From Roseiarcus sp963751165 (GTDB lineage: Bacteria; Pseudomonadota; Alphaproteobacteria; Rhizobiales; Beijerinckiaceae), in NCBI GenBank assembly GCA_963751165.1, contig CAVVTP010000017.1:1-64000 (forward strand): 64,000 bases of DNA, written 5' to 3'. Below the pieces are notes generated by a model. That model was not told the origin of the DNA. It did not search any database and was given only the letters and a program-made list of their open reading frames with translations. Below are positions 54,857 to 63,851 of the stretch, one piece after another. Numbering within the stretch: the first letter of the stretch is position 1; each line of letters begins with the position of its first letter. The translations under genes were made by a program, and so were the position numbers.

Positions 54857-56221
54857 TCAGACCCCAGAGCCCCCGGCTTTGCCGGGGGTAGTTACTCCTC
54901 TGTGAAGGCGATCTTGGGGCATCTGCCCATCCGCGGTGTCGATCAGCCGTTTCGGCACCAACAGCAGGACCGGAAGGATCAAGGCATAGACGATCGTGAT
55001 TGCGACTACACACACGGTGAAGCCGCCAAAATGATCATAGAGGTTCGTGCCCAGCACATTGCCAAGGCCCTGGACGATGGCATAAAGCGCGGCGGACATC
55101 ATCAGCATCGTGCCCTGCAGGCCTCTTGGACAGGAGCGGATCAGCAGGTCCAGATAGGCGGCCGTTGCGACGCCGCCCATGAGGCCGATCGGCACTGCCA
55201 CGATTAGAGCGCCGATCGCGGAGCGGATGAACAGCAGCGGGACCATCTGCGGGATTGCGACCAACGTGCCCCAGAACAGCAGAGTCTTTAGCGGGAACCT
55301 CCGGCATAGAATGCCGAAGACCACGAAGGTCGGAATGAAGGAGGCGGCGAAGATCGCATTCCACCGACCCCACTCGGCGTCGCTTGTGTGCAGAACGTCT
55401 TGCAGATAGTATTGCAACGGCGTTCCGGACCCCGGCGCGAAGTTCCACAGAAGCCAAATCAGCAAGGCGGGGTAAATCGGCCAGTGCCTGAGCAGCCGCC
55501 TGATGTCGTCGACTGGATGGGCGTCGGGCGGGCGTTCGACTTGCAGGTTGTCGAAGACACTGGCGGGCTTCCACAGGCCGTAAAGCGCCACCAGCGCCAT
55601 GATGACCGCCCCGACGAGAAACAGCAGATGCGCCGCGCCCGCGGCGTCGCGGGCTTCCATCAGGTCGCTGAGTGAGCCACCCACGACCAGCGCCGCGATG
55701 CCGGGAAGCGAGCCGAAAATGTTCCACGCCGCGCTGACCTGTCCGGACATCGTGTGTTGCTGGCCAATGGCGGAGGTCAGCCCGTTCTGCGCGCTGGAAA
55801 CGAAGAGGAAGGACGTTCCCAGCAGCAGGTAGGCCACCAGAAGCGTCTGATAGGTCACAGGCATGAACGCAAACGCCACATACACGGCCGCGCACAGGCT
55901 GCCGAACAGCACCATGAAACCGCGATCCCGCATTCCGAACGGATTCCAAGTGTCGCGCGCAAACCCGAAGAGGAAGGACACGTAGCTCGGCGCCCCGACG
56001 ATCAGGCCGAAGATCGCCATCTCGTGTGCCTCCAGGTGGAGTTTGTTTTTGAGTAGGAAGCTGACCGGCAGCCAGATCAGGCCACCTCCAGGCGACCCAA
56101 AGCCCAGCAGGACAAGCAGAACGCCCAGATAGGCCAGAATCCGCGCACGCATGCCGGCCGGCAGCGCCGCGGGTGAGGCGGCGAAGTCAGAGGTCTCCGC
56201 GGCGTGGGTGTGCGAGATCAT
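54857..56221 (-). CDS. MFS transporter, 12 helices, possibly folate-biopterin (BT1) type
   Basis: A 454-residue membrane transporter with about 12 hydrophobic helices. Visible features are GSPGGGLIWLPVSFLLKN after helix 1, FGFARDTWNPFGMRDR in the first loop, and QGTMLMMSAALYAIVQGLGN late in the protein. The general pattern resembles the BT1/folate-biopterin branch of the MFS, but I am not sure of substrate. ATG 56221 is chosen; the frame is open to 56401 without conserved content. Confidence 0.75.
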   Translation of the reverse strand: MISHTHAAETSDFAASPAALPAGMRARILAYLGVLLVLLGFGSPGGGLIWLPVSFLLKNKLHLEAHEMAIFGLIVGAPSYVSFLFGFARDTWNPFGMRDRGFMVLFGSLCAAVYVAFAFMPVTYQTLLVAYLLLGTSFLFVSSAQNGLTSAIGQQHTMSGQVSAAWNIFGSLPGIAALVVGGSLSDLMEARDAAGAAHLLFLVGAVIMALVALYGLWKPASVFDNLQVERPPDAHPVDDIRRLLRHWPIYPALLIWLLWNFAPGSGTPLQYYLQDVLHTSDAEWGRWNAIFAASFIPTFVVFGILCRRFPLKTLLFWGTLVAIPQMVPLLFIRSAIGALIVAVPIGLMGGVATAAYLDLLIRSCPRGLQGTMLMMSAALYAIVQGLGNVLGTNLYDHFGGFTVCVVAITIVYALILPVLLLVPKRLIDTADGQMPQDRLHRGVTTPGKAGGSGV

Positions 56222-56541
56222 GTTTGGCGAAGCTTTGAGACCACTCAATATGGCAGGCTCGCCAACCCCAGGTCGGTCGCCGAACCTATCGAGGCGCACC
56301 GGAGCCGGCAAGCGCGACGTGGTCAAGTGTTCGCCAGCCCGCGGGTGTCCGAGCCTTCGCTGGCGGCCCTTGTAGGCCCGCTTCCCGCCCAAGGCGATCA
56401 CCGGCGTAAGCAGGCCGATTGGGTTTTGACCCCCGAGCGAGGCATGCGAAAAGCGGATACGGTTTTTCGCAATAAATCCGCGTTGTCCTGGATCGGCGAT
56501 CAGCCGACCGCCCTCTGGGGCAGACCTGGAGCGAGATAGCG

Positions 56542-58170
56542 ATGAGCGACGTCGTCATGATCGGCGGCGGCCACAACGGCCTGGTCGCCGCGGCCTATCT
56601 CGCCGCGGCCGGGCTGAAGGTCATTGTGCTGGAGCGCCGCGCAATCGTCGGCGGCGCCGCGGCGACCGAGGAATTCCATCCGGGTTTCCGCAATTCGGTC
56701 GCCGCCTATACGGTCTCCCTCCTCCACCCGACCATCATCCGCGACCTCGATCTTCCGCGCTTTGGCTTGCAGATCGTCGATCGCACGCTCTCCAACTTCC
56801 TGCCCCTTCCCGACGGGCGCTACCTGAAGGCGTCGCCCGGGCGGACGAAGACCGAGATCGCCAAATTCTCGGCCGCCGACGCGGAGCGCCTCGGCGACTA
56901 CGAGGCGCGGCTCCAGCGCATGGCCGATGCGTTGCGCGCAATCTCCCTCGAGACGCCGCCCAATTTGGCGACCGGACGTGGGATCAAGGCGGCCTTGCAC
57001 GGGTTGCTCGATGCGGGGCTGGTCGCCAACAGCCTGCGTCCGCTCGGCATCGAAGGCCAGCGGGACCTGGTCGAGATCTTCGCCCGCTCGGCCGGCGACT
57101 TTCTCGACCAGTGGTTCGAAAGCGATCCGATCAAGGCGATCCTCGGCTTCGACGGAATCGTCGGAACCTACGCCAGCCCCTATGCCGCGGGCACAGGTTA
57201 CGTGCTGCTTCACCATTGTTTCGGCGAAACCAACGGCAGGAAGGGCGCGTGGGGCCACGCGCTCGGCGGCATGGGCGCAATCACGCAGGCGATGGCGGGC
57301 GCGTGCGCCGCCCGCGGGGTCGAGATCCGGACCGGTTCGGCGGTCGCGGAAATTCTCGTGACGAACGGATGCGCCGCCGGCGTCGTCACCGACAAGGGCG
57401 AGAAGATCGAGGCGCGCGCGGTCGTTTCGAACCTGCATCCGAAGCTGACCTTCGAGAAGCTCCTCGATCCCGCGACGCTGCCCGCCGACTTTCGCGCCCG
57501 AATCGGCGCATGGCGCAGCGCCTCCGGCGTTTTCCGCATGAACCTCGCGCTCGGCGAACTGCCGAGCTTCTCCTGCCTGCCCGGACGCGACACGGCCGAG
57601 CACCACGGCGCAGGGATCGTGATCGCGCCGAGTCTGGCCTACATGGAGCGCGCCTATACGGACGCGCGCCGATCGGGCTGGTCCGCGGCGCCGATCGTCG
57701 AAATGCTCATCCCCTCCGTGCTCGACGATTCGCTCGCGCCGCCGGGGCGCCACGTCGCCTCGCTCTTCTGCCAATATGTCGCGCCGCAGCTCCCCGGTGG
57801 GCGTTCCTGGGACGAGGCGCGGGGGGCGGTCGCCGACCTGATGATCGATGCGGTCGAGGCCTACGCGCCCGGCTTCGGGGCGTCAGTGATCGCCCGCAAA
57901 ATTCTGTCGCCGCTCGACCTCGAGCGCGATTTCGGGCTCATCGGGGGCGATATTTTTCACGGCTGCCTGTCGCTGGATCAGCTCTATTCGGCCCGCCCCG
58001 TGCTTGGCCACGCCGACTATCGGTCGCCTGTTCCCAGCCTCTATATGTGCGGCGCCTCGACCCACCCCGGCGGCGGGGTCAGCGGGATGCCGGGACGCAA
58101 CGCGGCCCGCGAGATCTTGAAGGATTTTCGCCGGCGCAGATTGCGGCGAGGAGGCGCTGGACTCTTCTGA
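56542..58170 (+). CDS. Phytoene desaturase-like FAD-dependent oxidoreductase
   Basis: A 542-residue NAD(P)/FAD oxidoreductase of the amine oxidase/CrtI superfamily, closest in style to PYROXD2-like proteins. FAD-binding VVMIGGGHNGLVAAAYLAAAG is at the N-terminus with LERRAIVGGAAATEE, and a C-terminal signature CGASTHPGGGVSGMPGRNAA is present. Outside the classical crt operon; substrate unknown. A fragment of its 5' end is repeated at 54680-54845. Confidence 0.85.
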   Translation: MSDVVMIGGGHNGLVAAAYLAAAGLKVIVLERRAIVGGAAATEEFHPGFRNSVAAYTVSLLHPTIIRDLDLPRFGLQIVDRTLSNFLPLPDGRYLKASPGRTKTEIAKFSAADAERLGDYEARLQRMADALRAISLETPPNLATGRGIKAALHGLLDAGLVANSLRPLGIEGQRDLVEIFARSAGDFLDQWFESDPIKAILGFDGIVGTYASPYAAGTGYVLLHHCFGETNGRKGAWGHALGGMGAITQAMAGACAARGVEIRTGSAVAEILVTNGCAAGVVTDKGEKIEARAVVSNLHPKLTFEKLLDPATLPADFRARIGAWRSASGVFRMNLALGELPSFSCLPGRDTAEHHGAGIVIAPSLAYMERAYTDARRSGWSAAPIVEMLIPSVLDDSLAPPGRHVASLFCQYVAPQLPGGRSWDEARGAVADLMIDAVEAYAPGFGASVIARKILSPLDLERDFGLIGGDIFHGCLSLDQLYSARPVLGHADYRSPVPSLYMCGASTHPGGGVSGMPGRNAAREILKDFRRRRLRRGGAGLF

Positions 58171-58265
58171 TCTTTCGGCTCCCCGGCTGGGCGCTCGCCG
58201 CGCCGTCGAACAGGCGGCGCGGAATGCGCGAGATATCCCTGCTTTCCGAGGAGCAGCGAATTTGA

Positions 58266-58316
58266 ATTCCCTGCTCGACGAACAATTTCCCTGTTCGGCC
58301 GAGTAGGGAATATTGT
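58266..58316. repeat. Imperfect inverted repeat in the gap before the second MFS gene
   Basis: ATTCCCTGCTCG (58266-58277) is inverted at 58300-58311 with one mismatch, and a second arm AACAATTTCCCTGTTCGG (58281-58298) is nearly the inverse of 58299-58316. The pattern resembles dispersed REP-like intergenic elements. The remaining 58171-58499 region shows nothing else that I can support. Confidence 0.4.
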
Positions 58317-58499
58317 TGGAACCGCCTAGAATCGTTCGTTTTTTTGGAACGGATTTTCCGAAAACCGGCCCAATCGGGATGAATTCGCTGCATTTTTCCC
58401 TGCAAGCAGCGAACTCGGGACGCGGACGTCGCTCTTCCAACACGCTGGCCCCCGCGCTAATCCGGGAGACGGTCGCCGCCGACCGCGCGAGCCTGGATT

Positions 58500-59891
58500 T
58501 TGAACGAGACCGCCCCGCCGCCGTCCGCCGCCGCCCGGCCCGCCAAAGCGCTTCCGCGCGACGGGCTCCCCAATCCGCAGCGCATGCTGGCGTTCGCAAC
58601 ACTGGCCATGGCGACGGCGATGGCCGTGCTCGACGGGGCGATCGTCAACGTCGCCCTGCCGACGATCGCTCATGAGCTCTCGATCACGAACGCCGCCTCC
58701 GTTTGGATCGTCAACGCCTTCCAGCTGGCGGTGACGGTCTCGCTCCTGCCGCTGGCGGCGCTCGGCGACAGTCTCGGCTATCGGCGGGTCTATCGTCCCG
58801 GCCTCGCGCTCTTCACGCTGGCGTCGCTGGCCTGCGCCCTGGCCCCGACTTTTCCGGTGCTTACGGTCGCGCGCGCCGTCCAGGGGCTTGGCGCGGCGGG
58901 GATCATGAGCGTCAACATCGCCCTCGTCCGCTTTATCTATCCGTCGTCCCGCCTCGGTCGAGGGGTCGGCAACATGGCGCTGGTCGTGGCCGTCTGCTCG
59001 GCCGGGAGTCCGACCGTGGCGGCCGCGGTCCTCTCGGTCGCCTCATGGCGGTGGCTCTTCCTGATCAACGTCCCGATCGGGGCGATCGCGCTCGTCATGG
59101 CGGCGCGCAACCTGCCGGAGACGCCCGTTTCGCAGCGGCAGCTCGATCCGATGAGCATCCTTCTCAATGCGCTGACTTTCGGCTTCCTCATAACCGGCAT
59201 CAACAGCGTTGGTGAACCCCGCACACAGTCGGCGGGGTTCGTCGAGCTCGCGGCCGCCGTCGCCGTCGGCGCCGTCTTTGTCCGAAGGCAGTTGAGACTT
59301 CCGACCCCTTTGCTGCCGCTCGACCTCTTGAGCCGGCCGGTGTTCGCGCTGTCGCTCGCAACCTCGATCACGTCCTTCGCCGCCCAGAGCCTCTCGCTCG
59401 TCGCGCTGCCGTTCTATTTCGAGGATTCCCTGCGTCTCTCCGAGACTGCGACCGGCCTCCTCATGACGCCCTGGCCGCTGGCGACGGCGCTGATGGCGCC
59501 GGTCGCCGGACGCCTTGCCGACCGGTTCGTCCCCGGCCTGCTCGGGAGCGCGGGGCTCCTGGTGATGGCGGCCGGGCTCGCCCTGGTCGCCCCGCTCGGA
59601 GCGGACGCGAACGCGCCGTCGCTAGTCTGGCGGCTTGCGCTCTGCGGTCTCGGCTTCGGATTTTTTCAGTCGCCGAACAACCGGCTCATCATCGGCAGCG
59701 CGCCGCCCGAACGCAGCGGCGGCGCGTCGGGGCTGCAGTCGTCCGGGCGGCTGATCGGCCAGTCTTTCGGGGCCGCCCTGATGGCGGTCGCCTTCGGTCG
59801 TTGGCCCGAGCACGCAACGACCATCGCGGTCTGGGCCGCGGCGGGGCTATCGCTCGCGGGAGCCTGCGCGAGCGGCCTGCGCAAGGCCTGA
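58500..59891 (+). CDS. MFS drug transporter, DHA2 (EmrB/QacA) type
   Basis: A 463-residue protein with about 13-14 helices. DHA2 features are MAVLDGAIVNVALPTIAHEL in helix 1, GDSLGYRRVYRPGLALFT in loop 2-3, and VARAVQGLGAAGIMSVNIALV in helix 4. It begins at a TTG (58500) with weak upstream signals; an ATG at 58584 is possible. Probable proton-driven efflux of small toxic compounds. Confidence 0.85.
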   Translation: MNETAPPPSAAARPAKALPRDGLPNPQRMLAFATLAMATAMAVLDGAIVNVALPTIAHELSITNAASVWIVNAFQLAVTVSLLPLAALGDSLGYRRVYRPGLALFTLASLACALAPTFPVLTVARAVQGLGAAGIMSVNIALVRFIYPSSRLGRGVGNMALVVAVCSAGSPTVAAAVLSVASWRWLFLINVPIGAIALVMAARNLPETPVSQRQLDPMSILLNALTFGFLITGINSVGEPRTQSAGFVELAAAVAVGAVFVRRQLRLPTPLLPLDLLSRPVFALSLATSITSFAAQSLSLVALPFYFEDSLRLSETATGLLMTPWPLATALMAPVAGRLADRFVPGLLGSAGLLVMAAGLALVAPLGADANAPSLVWRLALCGLGFGFFQSPNNRLIIGSAPPERSGGASGLQSSGRLIGQSFGAALMAVAFGRWPEHATTIAVWAAAGLSLAGACASGLRKA

Positions 59892-59914
59892 GCGCCTCAA
59901 GGGCGAGGGGTCGG

Positions 59915-60182
59915 TCAGGGCTTGTTTGTATTGTTCGCGTTGGTGCTGCGAGCGCCGGTGGTGTTGGTCGCGGCCGTTCCCGTCGTGTTCGCCGGAGCCG
60001 GCGGTGTTCGCCGGCAGATGGGCCACGCGTGCGTGACCGCCGTACCAGCCGCCGTACCAGCCGCCCCAGCCAAACCCGATAATGATCAGGACGATGATCA
60101 CGGCGATTATCCAGCCGCCTCCCCATCCGCCCCATCCGGCGTTTACTGGCCCGGTCGGCCGCCGGGGATCATAATTCGTCAT
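59915..60182 (-). CDS. Small glycine-rich membrane protein, frameshifted
   Basis: The N-terminus has MTNYDPRRPTGPVNAGW, then a helix WIIAVIIVLIIIGFGWGG, and a GGWYGG-rich stretch. Read straight, the tail turns into unlikely His/Arg-rich sequence; one base change near 60000 gives a Thr/Asn/Ala-rich tail (PANTTGTAATNTTGARSTN) with stop at 59915, which fits such low-complexity proteins better. Function unknown. The alternative straight frame ends at 59847 inside the MFS gene. Confidence 0.6.
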
Positions 60183-60382
60183 CGCGTCCTCCTTCGTGGC
60201 GCAGTTCGTGGGCGTTAACGCTCGCGAAGCCGCTGCGTTCCATTCGAGGCGGACTTCGAAGGTTGCCTGACGAAAGAGGAGGCCGCCGTGGCGATGCCCG
60301 AAAGCCGGGGCCTCGGATGTTTGAGAATATGTCGGCCAAGCGGCAACGCCGCCTGGGGCCGCGTCGACCTGATAGAGCTTAA

Positions 60383-60743
60383 CTACGCCGGCCGGGCCGC
60401 CTTGCCGCTACAGAAAGCGTTGTACAGGACGCCGATGACCGCGCGTACCCGCTCGTTGGCGACGCTGTAGTAGATGGTCTTGCCCTCGCGTCGGGCTGCA
60501 ACGAGCCCCTCCAGGCGCAGCCGCGCCAACTGCTGCGACACGTTCGACTGGCGGAGCTCGAGGAAGGACTCGAGTTCGCCAACCGACTTCTCGCCATCCA
60601 GCAGATCGCAGAGGATCAGCAGACGCGAACTCATGCGCCAGCGCTTTGAGGAACTCCGTGGCTTCGCGGGCGCTCTCGACCATTTTGTCGATGTCTACCC
60701 TGTCACGGTGTTCGACCGGCTTCGCGAGGGTCATGACATCCAT
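60383..60743 (-). CDS. SqrR/BigR-like ArsR-family repressor, frameshifted
   Basis: A winged-helix repressor interrupted at GAACTC 60627-60632. Removing one base joins EATEFLKALAHE to SRLLILCDLLDGEKSVGEL and gives 119 residues. Recognition helix region RQSNVSQQLARLRLEGLV and wing REGKTIYYSV are typical. Two Cys, at about 45 (ILCDLL) and 111 (NAFC), are spaced 66 apart as in the persulfide-sensing pair of SqrR/BigR. Metal-binding ELCVCDL motif of classical ArsR is absent. Translation likely starts at ATG 60743; two TTCGAA sites lie just upstream. Confidence 0.82.
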
Positions 60744-60753
60744 CTCAATCATC

Positions 60754-60767
60754 TTCGAATGTTCGAA
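60754..60767. promoter_or_regulatory. Candidate operator of the SqrR/BigR-like repressor
   Basis: Two TTCGAA hexamers (60754-60759 and 60762-60767) lie 11 bp upstream of the chosen start. On the coding strand they form ATTC-N8-GAA, close to the ATTC-N8-GAAT operators described for SqrR/BigR. This suggests autoregulation. Confidence 0.5.
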
Positions 60768-60867
60768 TATCATAGGTTAGCATGGATGCCCGCTCAACCC
60801 CCGCCGGCGATCGCTTCGCCGAAACTGCGGCAGCAGTGCATACCCGTCGGACATTTGCTCGCTCGGG

Positions 60868-62076
60868 TCAGCCGGCGAAATCCTCGCTCCGCCCAACTGC
60901 CGGCGGCCGGCTTCCGCGCAACGCCTTGCCGACCTTTTCGACCCGGCGCAGCACGCGCAGCATGTTTGCCGACGCCATATTCTCGAGATCTCGCTCAGAG
61001 AAGCCGCGCCGCACCAGTTCCGCGAACAGATGCGGGAAGCGGCTGACGTTTTCAAGTCCGACAGGCGAGGCGCCGCCAAAATAGTCCGACCCGATCCCGA
61101 CATGGCGGATGCCCGCCGTCGCGACGAGACGCTCGACATGATCGGCGACTTGCTCGAGCGTCGCCTTGGGCGCGGCTCCGTGTGTCGACTCGAGTGCGGC
61201 AAGTTGCGCCTTGGGGTCCGCCGCCAGCGGCGCTTTGCCATAGCCGTCGCGGGAGCGACGAAGCCAGTCGCGCAGCGCCTGCGACACGAATCCGGGCACG
61301 AACGTCGCCATCACGAGGCCACCGTTAGCCTTGAGGCGCCTGAGCACGTCGTCGGGCGCGTTCCGCGGGTGATCGCAGAGCGAATACGCGTTGCTGTGGG
61401 AGAGCGCCACCGGCGCCTCGGTGACGTCGAGCACGCGGCGCATCCCCTCGTGCGAAACATGTGCGAGGTCGATCACGATCCCGAGCCGGTTGAGTTCTCC
61501 AATCACCGCGCGGCCGAAAGCGTTGAGGCCGCCGTTGCGCGGTGCGTCGGTCGCCGAATCCACCCAGTCGAGCGTCTCGTTGTGGCAGAGCGTCATCAGG
61601 CGCACGCCCGCCGCATGCCATATCCGCAGCGGACTCAGCGAATTTTCGAGGCCAACGCCGCCTTCGACCGCGATGAAGGATGCGATTCTGCCGAGCGCTT
61701 TCGCCTTTGCGTAATCAGCCGCCTGTCGCGCCGGAAAGAAAACGTCCGGATGCGCTTCCTCGATGCGCCGGATGAGATCGATCTGCTCGAGCGCCGTCCG
61801 GGCGGGGTGGGCCGCGCCCGTCGGCTGGAACGCCGCCCAGAACTGCGCCCCAACCATCCCCTCTCGCAGCCGCGGGATGTCGGTATCCGCGTTTTCGTGG
61901 ACCCGGTTCAGCTCGTAGGCGATCACGTCGCCGCGCGCCGCCTTGTCGATCCGAATGACCCAGGGCAGATCGTTGTGCCCGTCGAACAGCGGCGCGCGCC
62001 CCAAGGCTGCACGCGCCGCGGCTAACGCGTTGTCGACGACCTCCGCGGAGGAAAATCCTGCCGTATCGCGGGTCAT
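60868..62076 (-). CDS. Membrane dipeptidase, peptidase family M19
   Basis: A 402-residue zinc dipeptidase. Metal ligands are visible in FDGHNDLPW near residue 32, AVEGGVGLE near 135, LAHVSHEGM near 205, ALSHSNAYSLCDHPRN near 225, and GIGSDYFGG near 325. Family M19 hydrolyses dipeptides, including some with D-residues. No signal peptide is seen, so it is probably cytoplasmic. It follows the Do protease gene by 13 bp on the same strand. Confidence 0.92.
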   Translation of the reverse strand: MTRDTAGFSSAEVVDNALAAARAALGRAPLFDGHNDLPWVIRIDKAARGDVIAYELNRVHENADTDIPRLREGMVGAQFWAAFQPTGAAHPARTALEQIDLIRRIEEAHPDVFFPARQAADYAKAKALGRIASFIAVEGGVGLENSLSPLRIWHAAGVRLMTLCHNETLDWVDSATDAPRNGGLNAFGRAVIGELNRLGIVIDLAHVSHEGMRRVLDVTEAPVALSHSNAYSLCDHPRNAPDDVLRRLKANGGLVMATFVPGFVSQALRDWLRRSRDGYGKAPLAADPKAQLAALESTHGAAPKATLEQVADHVERLVATAGIRHVGIGSDYFGGASPVGLENVSRFPHLFAELVRRGFSERDLENMASANMLRVLRRVEKVGKALRGSRPPAVGRSEDFAG

Positions 62077-62089
62077 GGGATGCGCCGGC

Positions 62090-63589
62090 TCAATTCACTG
62101 GCAGCGCGACGAAGCGCGCAATGCCTTCGCCGTTCGAGACAAGCAGCAGCGCCGGCTTCTTGTTGCCCTCCTTCTTAGCGGCGTCGATCGCCTTCGCGAC
62201 CTCGCCGGGCGTCTCCACCGCCTGATGATTGACCTCCTCGATGACGTCACCGGGCTTGAGGCCGCGCTGCGCAGCGGTCGATCCGGGATCGACCGAGGTC
62301 ACAACCACGCCCTTGATGCTGTCCTTGATCTGGAAGTTCTTGCGCGCTTCGTCGGTGAGGCCGGAGAACTCCATGCCGAGCGCCTTCCGGACCGCGTTCT
62401 GCTCCTGCGTCTGGTCCTCATTGCTCGCGACCTCGGCTTGCTTTTCGCCGTCCTCGAGGCGACCGAGAGTCACGGTCTTGGTCACTTCCTTGCCGTCACG
62501 GACGACGACGACGTCGACCGACTTCCCCACGGGCATGGACGCAACGAGGCGGGGCAGATCACGCAACTCCTTGATGTCCTTGCCGTCGAACTTGACGATC
62601 ACGTCTCCCGGCTTCAAGCCTGCGGGCTTTGCCGGACCCTTCTCGTCGACACCGGCAATCAGCGCGCCCTGGGCGCTCTTAAGGCCCAGACTGTCGGCGA
62701 TAGTGTCATCGACCGGCTGAATTCGGACGCCCAGCCAGCCGCGGCGTGTCTCGTGGAACTCCTCCAGTTGGGCGATAACCGGCATCACGGTCGCGGACGG
62801 CGTCGCAAAGCCGATGCCGATCGAGCCGCCGGACGGCGACAGGATAGCCGTATTGATGCCGATCACTTCGCCCTGCATGTTGAACAGCGGGCCCCCCGAA
62901 TTTCCCTTGTTGATCGAGGCGTCGGTCTGCAGGAAATCGTCGTAGGGGCCGCTATCGATGTTGCGGTTGCGGGCGGAGATGATGCCCGCCGTCACCGTTT
63001 CGCCGAGCCCGAACGGGTTGCCGACCGCCATCACCCCGTCGCCGACGCGCATTTTGTCGCTGTCGCCAAACTTGACGGTCTTGAGTGGCCTGTCGCTCTG
63101 CACCTTGAGGACGGCGACATCGACTTTCGAATCCTTGCCGACGACTTTGGCCTTCAACTTGCGGCCGTCGGTGAAGATGACGACGATGTCGTTGGCGTCG
63201 CCGATGACGTGATTGTTGGTGATGACGATGCCGCTCGGGTCGATGACGAAGCCCGAGCCTAGCGACTGCGCCTGACGCGGATGCGGATGGGGAATGCCAT
63301 GGTTCTTGAAGAACTCCTCGAACATCTCGTCGAACGGCGTACCCTTGGGCAGATTCGGAGTCGCGTCGTCCTGTGCTTCGAATGTCTGTGTCGCGGAGAT
63401 GTTGACCACTGCATCGGCGACCGAATCGACGAGATCGGCGAGATTGGTCGGACGCGCCTGGGCGAATGCGGGCGCCGCAGGCGCGAACGCGAGCGGGACT
63501 GCGGAGACGAGCGACAAAACGATCGCGGCGGCGAGCGGCACGCCGGCGCGAGGGCGAGGCCGGATCGGGATTCGCACGTCCTCAAACAT
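62090..63589 (-). CDS. Do/DegP-type periplasmic serine protease
   Basis: A ~499-residue HtrA protein. A signal/anchor (VPLAAAIVLSLVSAVPLAFAPAAPAFAQ) is followed by a trypsin-like domain with the triad in ITNNHVIGD (His), SKVDVAVLKV (Asp) and GNSGGPLFN (Ser), then two PDZ domains (GWLGVRIQPVDD onward and SGLTDEARKNFQIKD onward). It degrades or refolds misfolded envelope proteins. ATG 63589 is preferred over 63619 because the signal region fits. Order hflC-DUF2065-Do is conserved in alphaproteobacteria. Confidence 0.92.
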   Translation of the reverse strand: MFEDVRIPIRPRPRAGVPLAAAIVLSLVSAVPLAFAPAAPAFAQARPTNLADLVDSVADAVVNISATQTFEAQDDATPNLPKGTPFDEMFEEFFKNHGIPHPHPRQAQSLGSGFVIDPSGIVITNNHVIGDANDIVVIFTDGRKLKAKVVGKDSKVDVAVLKVQSDRPLKTVKFGDSDKMRVGDGVMAVGNPFGLGETVTAGIISARNRNIDSGPYDDFLQTDASINKGNSGGPLFNMQGEVIGINTAILSPSGGSIGIGFATPSATVMPVIAQLEEFHETRRGWLGVRIQPVDDTIADSLGLKSAQGALIAGVDEKGPAKPAGLKPGDVIVKFDGKDIKELRDLPRLVASMPVGKSVDVVVVRDGKEVTKTVTLGRLEDGEKQAEVASNEDQTQEQNAVRKALGMEFSGLTDEARKNFQIKDSIKGVVVTSVDPGSTAAQRGLKPGDVIEEVNHQAVETPGEVAKAIDAAKKEGNKKPALLLVSNGEGIARFVALPVN

Positions 63590-63658
63590 GATGACTTCCT
63601 CCTCGAATTCGTCGTCCATGACCGTTGGAGGCGCCGGAGCACCCCGTTTAGAAGTAGA

Positions 63659-63850
63659 TCAAAGCAGCGAACGCGTAACCCAGACGACCGCAACGCCGAC
63701 GAGCGCCGCGCCGAGGCCGACCCCGCACAGCTTGTTCGGATCCTCCCGCGCGACGGCGGCCATCCGCCTGCGCATCGATTCGGCGAAGCCCGCCATCAGG
63801 AGCCCTTCGATAGCGACTGCAAGTCCGATGGCGACGATGAAATCGCGCAT
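63659..63850 (-). CDS. DUF2065 family small membrane protein
   Basis: A 63-residue protein with two hydrophobic segments (about residues 4-22, FIVAIGLAVAIEGLLMAGF, and 43-60) and the family core EGLLMAGF. Between hflC and the Do protease, its usual place. Function unknown, though the context suggests membrane protein quality control. Confidence 0.85.
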   Translation of the reverse strand: MRDFIVAIGLAVAIEGLLMAGFAESMRRRMAAVAREDPNKLCGVGLGAALVGVAVVWVTRSLL

Positions 63851-63851
63851 C

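Noticed and set aside
22683..60632. Programmed frameshifting at GAGTTC
   Set aside because: The hexamer is not a slippery heptamer type, occurs in unrelated genes, needs the same base removed each time, and is better explained as an error at GANTC.
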